From: Mixophyes australis
Taxonomy: Eukaryota; Chordata; Amphibia; Anura; Limnodynastidae
Assembly (NCBI GenBank): GCA_036250195.1
Contig: JAVHZZ010000009.1
Location: forward strand, 96,767,771 to 96,831,770
Direction of reading: 5' to 3'
Length of the DNA: 64,000 nucleotides
The translations under genes and the position numbers were made by a program. Below the pieces are notes generated by a model, which worked only from the letters and a program-made list of their open reading frames with translations, did not search any database and was not told the DNA's origin. The stretch's first letter is position 1. The number at the start of each line of letters is the position of its first letter. Shown here one piece after another: positions 57,177-64,000 of this stretch.

Positions 57177-59286
57177 TAGAGAGGGGCGGGTCCGGTTCTC
57201 CGAGAACCGAACCCACCCGAACTTTGAGTATCCGACTACCGAGCTGAGCAGCTCGGTACTCTCCCGCCCGTTCCGAATCCAAATCAAGGCCGAACGTCAT
57301 TGTGACGTTGTCGGATCTCGGGGCTCGGTTCTCGCGATACTTCAACTTTATAAATACCTGCCTCCACAGCAATCCATCGCCATTTGACAGAGGGAGAGAG
57401 CAGGGTGTAGTCATAGGCTAATTAGAGCAGGGACAGAGAATACAATATTGTTCTTGCAATTGCTCTAACCAAAATCGCTAGTGCAGAGAGGAGGATAGAG
57501 GTTTATTATTTTTTCTTCATATTTGGCACTCCCCAGCGCTTTTGGGGTGTCACCCATAATTGTGCATAAATATTTCTGGCTGTCAAAAGTCATATCTGTC
57601 AGCAGTATCTACTAAATAATTTTTAGCACTCCTCAGTGCTTTTGGGGTGTCCTCCCTAATTGTGCATTAATATTTCTGGCTGTCAAAAGTCATATCTGTC
57701 AGCAGTATCTACTAAATAATTTTTAGCACTCCTCAGTGCTTTTGGGGTGTCCTCCCTAATTGTGCATTAATATTTCTGGCTGTCAAAAGTCATATCTGTC
57801 AGCAGTATCTACCAAATAATTTTTAGCACTCTCCAGTGGTTTGCGCTCAGAATGGATTCAAAGCAGTCCACATATGATCTGAATGAGCAACCAGGTTCTG
57901 TCACCAGTCCTGATGTTAGTGTTCCCAGTACGTCATCTGGCCAAGGCGATGTCAAACAACAGAGTGTTTCCAAATTAGTGCAAAAAACAAAAACCCCAAA
58001 AACATTTACTGTATTGAAGCGAAAAAGAAGTGTAACTGAGCAAAAGTTAAGTGACGATAAAAAAAAAATTGCAAGCATGCCATTCTACACACGCAGTGGC
58101 AAAGAGAGAATGAGGCCTTCACCTTTGGCTATTAGTGGCAGATCCCAAAAAGTTACCCAGCCTACAATTGGTGCACAACTACTGTTACGCGTCAAAGCCG
58201 AGCTGCAAGATAACAGTGAGGCACTACAGGAGAATATTTGCTCTGATTCACAAATGACAACAATCCCTGTGGAGAGTCCATCCAACAGTGGGATGTCTAA
58301 TCGTGAGCATTCTGCTAATGTGTGCGTTAATAGCCCGAGTGTAGCCGGTGATACCCAAATTGAGGATGCCACTTTGGAATTAGAAGAGGATGAGGGGGAG
58401 ATTTGTGTAGGCGACGAGGGCGCTAATGATGATGTTGATGATTATGATGCAGACAGATACCAAATTGCCTTTCTCAATTTCTATTTATATTCTAGATTAT
58501 ATAACGGCTGAATAGTTTTCTATTTTACTCCTAGTGGAGAGAGGATCTGATGCAGACAGATACCAAACTGCCTTTGTCCATTTCAATTTATATTGTACAG
58601 TATATAACGGCTGAATTTATTAGTATTTTATACAAGTGGAGGGGGGCCTAGAGAGACAGAAACCAAACTGGCTTTCTCCATGTCAATTATTATTGTACAG
58701 TCTATAACTGCTGGATTGTTTAGTATTTTATACAAGTGGAGGGGAGCCTAGAGAGACAGAAACCAAACTGGCTTTCTCCATGTCAATTAATATTGTACAG
58801 TCTATAATGGCTGAATTTTTTGTTTTTTTAAAAAAGTGGAGGGGGGCCTATAGAGACAGAAAGCAAACTGTCTTTTTCCATTTCTTTACATATTTAACTA
58901 TAAGTGTAGGGTGTAATATACATCCAAAGACGATGGCTGCATTGCCAATATGCATAGATGGAGAGGAAGACAATCTGTTTTGTGTGTAGAATAAATGAAG
59001 GCATACCAATGAAGAATTAAACAGTTTTTTTGGATGATTTATTACCTCAACAATTAGATTACTTATCTCTAAAACAGTTGGAGCACTAAATTGGGTTATT
59101 TTAGGCACAAAAACATGTATTTTCCAACAAAATAGCAAAACAAAACCAAACAAAACCAAAACCAAAACCAAAACACGCAATGGCGGTTTTGCAAAACCAA
59201 AACCAAAACCAAAACCAAAACTTGACGGTAATCCAGATCCAAAACCGAATACAAAACCAAAACACGGGGGTCAGTGACCATCTCTA
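57177..59286 (+). mobile_element. Internally deleted sibling of the hAT element, 2,110 bp
   Basis: The ends are TAGAGAGGGGCGGG on the left and GACCATCTCTA on the right, matching the 6.4-kb element. CTTAACAC is a perfect 8-bp duplication (57169-57176 and 59287-59294) and fits the nTnnnnAn pattern of Ac-type hATs. It keeps the 5' hairpins, about three units of the 100-bp 5' array, the first ~195 codons of the transposase, about three diverged units of the 3' array, and the CAAAAC-rich subterminal tract. The BED finger and catalytic core are lost, so it depends on a transposase from elsewhere. Confidence 0.94.
57852..58511 (+). pseudogene. Truncated hAT transposase, 219 codons
   Basis: The first ~195 residues match the 997-residue transposase at 20771-23764 with about seven substitutions (for example KLVQKTKTPKTFTVL against KLVQKTKTKKKFTVL). 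After GANDDVDD the frame runs into the 3' array sequence (DADRYQIAFLNFYLY...), so the last ~25 residues are not transposase. The deletion joined two sites rich in GATGAT, suggesting microhomology. No zinc finger or catalytic residue remains. Confidence 0.92.
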
Positions 59287-59468
59287 CTTAACACACACAC
59301 AGACTAGGGTCAATTTGCTAGCAGCCAATTAACCTACTAGTATGTTTTTGGATTGTGGGAGGAAACCCACGCAAATACAGGGAGAACATACAAGCTCCAC
59401 TCAGATAAGGGAATCGAAACCCAGAGCTGTGAGGTGGAAGTGCTAACCACTAAGCCACCGTGCTGCCC

Positions 59469-61158
59469 TATGCTTCCAGTACACAATTATGTCTGGCTGA
59501 ATTCTGCTGCTTCCCTGATTTAGTAAATGACCCTAATGTCTACATTCCTTTTAGCTAAGGAACAACATTATTCCTGAAGTACAACATTCAGAGCTGAATA
59601 GTGCAACAATTACTTAAAAGAGCCAATAACAGTATGCAAACAAAAGCCAAAATAAACTCTCTGCTTGTTTATAAAGCACTAAAATTATAATTGTAACACA
59701 TTCCCCGGCAGTGAAAGAGAAATGGAGCTTTGTGATAATGATTTTGATGAGCTTCACATGTTTAATGCCAATGGTTTCCTTCTTATTTCAAATAATATAA
59801 AGACTCATATTTACTGTTAAGCAGATTGCTCTGCTGTGAGGAACCATAGCATGTTGCAAAAACAACTTAATAGCCCATTATTCCAAGTAACTATTATTTC
59901 TATTATGGGAATGCTCTACCTGTAGCAATAATTTGGTGTTTTTTTTTGGTCTCAAGGGTGTTTTCGCAACACAAATTAGCCTGCGATAAATAGTTGTGAT
60001 TAAGTATTAAAGTTGCTGTGTTCGTATTTCTCAGCTTGGAATAACTAGTGTCACCTTTGTCTTACTTTATACTGTAGCAAGCAAAATACTATACACTGTA
60101 GAATCATTAGCTGCAGTAAAACATAAATAGGTATATTTAAGAAACCTCTTTTACAGCTACCTCTGTTGCCCCTAGCAACCAATAAGGTTTCGTTATTTTT
60201 CTAATGCAACTTAGGAATTGAAAGCAAATATCTGATTGGTTCATGTTGGTAAAGACATAATTGTTTTCACTTTAACCTGTAGAACAGTTTTCATAATTGT
60301 CACAAGTATGTTACACTAAATAAAGGGAAATATAACTAATTTGATGGCTTGTTAACATTGATTATCTTATTAAATGTCTCTCTGCATGATGTGTGTTTTT
60401 ACTTTAGCAAGATATTGCTTCCATTTAACCTAACCACAGGTGATGTCTGCAACGTTTGTATTGTAGTGATGATGATATGACAATAATCTGTGCTGGGTTC
60501 TATTTGCAGTGATTTGCATGTTTGCATGACAAATAGCTCATAAAACTGCTACAGCGCGGAATGAGAAAGATAAACGGGATTGACATTTGTTAATATTGTA
60601 AACACCATTTGTCGGATATGATTGGCTGAATTAAAATTCCTTCTGCGTGTACTAAAAAGAACAACAATCTGTAGAACATTAACATCTGTCAGCTTTACAT
60701 AAACATTGATATGATTAATTCCTTTTAATGATGAAGCCACAAAACAGCAAGGCGTGTTCTGGATTTCACTTGATCGTTACTGTGTTGTGCGCTCACAATT
60801 CTCATGTGTTTAGTACATAAATAATCATTCTAGGTTTTTGTTTTTTTTATACTTGAAAATTGATTGATTCAAGATTTCAGAGAACTAGCTTACTATTATT
60901 TTTATAGAATATATATATTTAAATGACTCAGATATCAGTATTGGCACAACATTGATATAAGTGATGGTAATATGTATATACACTCCTTTAAATAATATAT
61001 AGGAGCTTATCTGATGTCTAATGTTTGCCCTAACACAATTGCATTCTAAGGGGTGATTTACCAAAGCTGTAAATATCCTTTTTACTCCTTAACCTAATTT
61101 GTGGTTTGAATGCAAAGATAAATTCACCAATGTAGCAGAAAGAGAAATCACCCCAAAA
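59469..61158. other. No gene recognised
   Basis: AT-rich, with no open frame over 63 codons and no element ends or tandem repeats noticed. Confidence 0.5.
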
Positions 61159-61333
61159 GGGGTATATTTACTAAACAGCGGGTTTGAAAAAGTGGAGATG
61201 TTGCCTAAAGCAACCAATTAGATTCTAGCTGTCATTCTGTAGAATGTACTATATAAATGATAGGTAGAATCTGATTGGTTGCTATAGGCAACATCTCTAC
61301 TTTTTCAAACCCGCAGTTTAGTAAATATACCCC
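61159..61333. mobile_element. Palindromic MITE, 175 bp, complete
   Basis: The ends are GGGGTATATTTACTAAAC and its exact complement GTTTAGTAAATATACCCC. The arms carry GTTGCTATAGGCAACATC on the right. AAA flanks both ends (61156-61158 and 61334-61336). Members at 63104, 25848 and 12624 share the arms. PIF/Harbinger is plausible from the GGGG ends and 3-bp duplications, but not shown. Confidence 0.88.
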
Positions 61334-61589
61334 AAAGTGTCTAAACACAAGAGCAATGAATGAGATGACGAACAGAACTGCTACAATATCATATGAAGCT
61401 AGTAGGTGGTGCTGCGGTGCTTAACCATTTAATCTTTACATCTATGGTCTTGGGAATTCATGAGAGGGTATATTTTAGGGAAGGTGATAAAACATTAAGG
61501 GATTCATTTATTTATATCCAGTGGCCGAAGTGGAAATTTAGAAGGCAAAATGTGAATTGAATTTGAGAGTTTAAAATTAATTTTAGAAT

Positions 61590-61700
61590 CCCCCCCATCA
61601 CCACCATTTATTTGTATGGCGCCAGAGTTTCCACAGCACCTGACAATCACACAAGAGACATAAGCTAAAGGGCCCTGACCATGAGAACTTACATCCTAGA
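61590..61700 (-). mobile_element. SINE/LINE 3' tail fragment
   Basis: CATCACCACCATTTATTTGT, then CCACAGCACCTGACAATCAC and AAAGGGCCCTGACCATGAGA resemble 56775-56915. Only the tail of the retroposon is present. Confidence 0.5.
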
Positions 61701-61864
61701 GGAAGGGGGTAATGAAACATAATAGGAGCAGAGGTGACATTAGACTTAGTGGCCAAGGCGGGTAGCAGGAGAAGTGTAGGTTAAATGGTCCAAGTTGCAG
61801 GGGGGTAGGAAGAAGAGGAGATGGAAGGACAAAGGTAGGGATACTGGGCAGGTGTTCTGTGGAA

Positions 61865-62850
61865 GAAGGGGGACAAGGGAGGTAAGGTAGGATGGGGGGA
61901 GAAGAGGATGAGAGAGTAAAGGATAGAGAAGAAGGGAGTATAGAGGAGGTAAGGTAGGATGGGGGAGAAGAGGATGAGAGAGTAAAGGATAGAGAAGAAG
62001 GGAGTATAGAGGAGGTAAGGTAGGATGGGGGAGAAGAAGATGAGACAGAGTAATGGATAGAGAAGAAGGGGGTATAGAGGAGGTAAGGTAGGATGGGGGA
62101 GAAGAAGATGAGACAGAGTAAAGGATAGAAAAGAAGGGGGTATAGAGGAGGTAAGGTAGGATGGAGGAGAAGAGGATGAGACAGAGTAAAGGATAGAGAA
62201 GAAGGGGGTATAGAGGAGGTAAGGTAGGATGGGGGAGAAGAGGATGAGAGAGTAAAGGATAGAGAAGAATGGGGTATAGAGGAGGTAAGGTAGGATGGGG
62301 GAGAAGAGGATGAGACAGAGTAAAGGATAGAGAAGAAGGGGGCATAAAGGAGGTAAGGTAGGATGGGGGGAGAAGAGGATGAGACAGAGTAAAGGATAGA
62401 GAAGAATGGGGTATAGAGGAGGTAAGGTAGGATGGGGGGAGAAGAGGATGAGACAGAGTAAAGGATAGAGAAGAAGGGGGTATAGAGGAGGTAAGGTAGG
62501 ATGGGGGGAGAAGAGGATGAGACAGAGTAAAGGATAGAGAAGAAGGGGGTATAAAGGAGGTAAGGTAGGATGGGGGGAGAAGAGGATGAGACAGAGTAAA
62601 GGATAGAGAAGAATGGGGTATAGAGGAGGTAAGGTAGGATGGGGGGAGAAGAGGATGAGACAGAGTAAAGGATAGAGAAGAAGGGGGTATAGAGGAGGTA
62701 AGGTAGGATGGGGAGAAGAAGATGAGACAGAGGAAAGGATAGAGAAGAAGGGGGTATAGACGAGGTAAGGTAGGATGGAGAAGAGGATGAGACAGAGTAA
62801 AGGAAAGAAAAGAAGGGGGTATAGAGGAGGTAAGGTAGGATGGGAAGGAG
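61865..62850 (+). repeat. Purine-rich minisatellite, 62-69-bp units, ~15 copies
   Basis: The unit contains GGAGGTAAGGTAGGATGGGG, then GATGAGACAGAGTAAAGGAT and AGAGAAGAAGGGGGTATA. Longer units are 69 bp; shorter ones lack a few bases around GAGACAGAG. One strand is almost pure purine. Because 69 is a multiple of three, the minus strand gives open frames of 395 and 199 codons with a Pro/Leu/Tyr repeat; these are not taken as genes. Confidence 0.92.
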
Positions 62851-63100
62851 AGGACAAAAAGGAAGCTAGGCAGGGGTTATAGAGAAGGGGGAGACTTGGA
62901 AGTGAGGTGGGGGAGGCATGTTGGAAATTATATACTGGATTCTTGAAGGTAGTAGTAAGGGAAACCATCAGCCACAGTAAAGTGAAAGTGGTGTAAACTG
63001 ATCTTGTGAGATTTATTTTAGCAAAGCCTGCTCTGTTTACAGTACACTATAGAGACGTGCCATGCAGCATACTCTAATCAGCACCTTGTAAGTAATAGTC
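62851..63100. other. Short spacer, nothing recognised
   Basis: It contains the decaying edge of the minisatellite and unique DNA. Confidence 0.5.
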
Positions 63101-63103
63101 TAG

Positions 63104-63278
63104 GGGCTAGATTTACTAAGCTGCGGGTTTGAAAAAGTGGGGATGTTGCCTATAGCAACCAATCAGATTCTAGCTTTCATTTATTTAGTACCTTCTACAA
63201 AATGACAGCTAGAATCTGATTGGTTGCTATAGGCAACATCCCCACTTTTTCAAACCCGCAGCTTAGTAAATCTAGCCC
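63104..63278. mobile_element. Palindromic MITE, 175 bp, complete
   Basis: The ends are GGGCTAGATTTACTAAGC and the complement GCTTAGTAAATCTAGCCC. TAG flanks both (63101-63103 and 63279-63281). The arms are nearly perfectly complementary, which suggests a young copy. Same length and arms as 61159-61333. Confidence 0.9.
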
Positions 63279-63281
63279 TAG

Positions 63282-64000
63282 GACTCTGCAAGCAACAGAA
63301 GAAAGCTGGCAGTTACAGGAGGTACATGGAGATCAAATCATATCCTAAATATCTGCAATACACAAGTCAGGAGTACCAACTAAACAGCACCACCTCAATT
63401 ATAACCAAGCAGTCACTTGGAAACTGTTCACGTATATAATTTACTAGTATATTTTATAAAAGTAACAAGCATTGGATTTTCCTGTACGTTCTTTTGGGAC
63501 TTTATATTCCACATATGTGTTGTACGTATACTGCAGTGTATGGTGTCTGTCAGAGCAGAGCGCACCTAGACTCAGATTCAACAACAGATGTTTTTTCCTG
63601 TCGGCTTTTAGTTGAATACAGTGCATTTGCCCGATTTATGTGCGCTTTTTAAATACGCAGTTTACGTTAGTTTTGCGTACCTTAATGAATCAGGCTCGAG
63701 AGGTGTCATCCTGTCATATCTTTTAGGCTATATAACAGTAGCACATTGGCCAGAAATCTGATGTTACTGATTTGAACACTTGGAATTGATACATTTTTAC
63801 TGAACTCAGTGATACTGCTGGCTCCATATGATGAGCCAGCTTTGATTATTATGTTGGGAAATAAGAGCTGTTCCCATAGAACACATCATTCAAAAAATCC
63901 AGTGTTAGATTAAGGGATTAATGAGCCTGCATTAGTGAATTAAAATAAGTGTTTGTATCCCATCGACCAGTGTAAAACAAAAAATAGGCATGAAATATAC
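63282..64000. other. No gene recognised
   Basis: At 63645-63697 TACGCAGTTTACGTTAGTTT and CCTTAATGAATCAGGCT look like one end of a CCTGATTCATTAAGG-type MITE. Otherwise unassigned. Confidence 0.45.

Larger units (their letters stand above)
57070..59468 (-). mobile_element. SINE interrupted by the second hAT copy
   Basis: The 3' portion lies at 57070-57176 (TATTTATATAGTACCACTAA...) and the 5' portion at 59287-59468 (ACACAGACTAGGGTCAATTT ... TTAGCCACCGTGCTGCCC-type end). Joined across one copy of the target duplication CTTAACAC, they give a near full-length SINE like 5850-6177. Confidence 0.88.

Noticed and set aside
61746..62968. Minus-strand open frames of 395 and 199 codons with a Pro/Leu/Tyr repeat
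   Set aside because: They are the translation of a 62-69-bp minisatellite; the frame stays open because most units are multiples of three. No start context or non-repeat domain supports a protein.

Overview
The window looks like repeat-rich, AT-rich intergenic or intronic DNA from a vertebrate, most likely an anuran amphibian. That is an inference from the mix of repeats: a Tx1/L1-like LINE, a Gypsy element whose integrase precedes RNase H (Gmr1-like order), a Penelope-like element, Tc1 and hAT transposons, tRNA-derived SINEs, and several families of palindromic MITEs carrying the GTTGCTATAGGCAACATC-type arm. I found no host protein-coding exon, rRNA, tRNA gene, CRISPR array or bacterial-type operon. 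The only uninterrupted gene of convincing length is the 997-residue transposase of a hAT element.

Layout. 1-19 kb: mostly unassigned non-coding DNA with scattered short elements: a tRNA-type SINE (5.85-6.18 kb), an 821-bp hAT derivative holding a 21-bp minisatellite (7.81-8.63 kb), a palindromic MITE (10.2 kb), a probable solo LTR (10.6-11.2 kb), one MITE nested inside another (12.6-13.1 kb), two small hAT MITEs with exact 8-bp target duplications (16.0 and 18.0 kb), and an 850-bp solo LTR (18.5-19.3 kb). 19.5-25.8 kb: a complete 6,366-bp hAT element on the minus strand, with 8-bp target duplications, short terminal inverted repeats, an open transposase gene and a 100-bp-unit tandem array near each end; it sits inside a MITE. 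27-28.6 kb: a dead Tc1 transposon and a CR1/L2-type LINE scrap. 29.5-33.5 kb: a Gypsy element (minus strand) with both LTRs, primer-binding site and polypurine tract, lacking reverse transcriptase. 33.5-38.5 kb: a SINE, microsatellites, a second broken Tc1, two short hairpin repeats and a solo LTR. 43.5-46.9 kb: a broken Penelope-like element with reverse transcriptase and GIY-YIG segments, split by an 852-bp LTR and a 318-bp hAT MITE. 49.6-52.3 kb: a Tx1-like L1 inserted in a palindromic MITE. 55.1-55.8 kb: part of a Gypsy-type LTR. 57.2-59.3 kb: an internally deleted 2,110-bp sibling of the 6.4-kb hAT element, inserted in a SINE. 61.9-62.9 kb: a 62-69-bp minisatellite. MITEs lie at 61.2 and 63.1 kb.

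How the parts relate. The two hAT copies form an apparent autonomous/non-autonomous pair: same ends, same subterminal arrays in different copy number, about 96% similar N-terminal coding sequence, and both with perfect 8-bp duplications. Most other elements are broken, and nesting gives a relative age order: MITEs and SINEs are older than the hAT and L1 insertions, and the Penelope-like element is older than the LTR and hAT MITE inside it. All family calls come from reading motifs and repeats by eye; no database search or alignment program was run.
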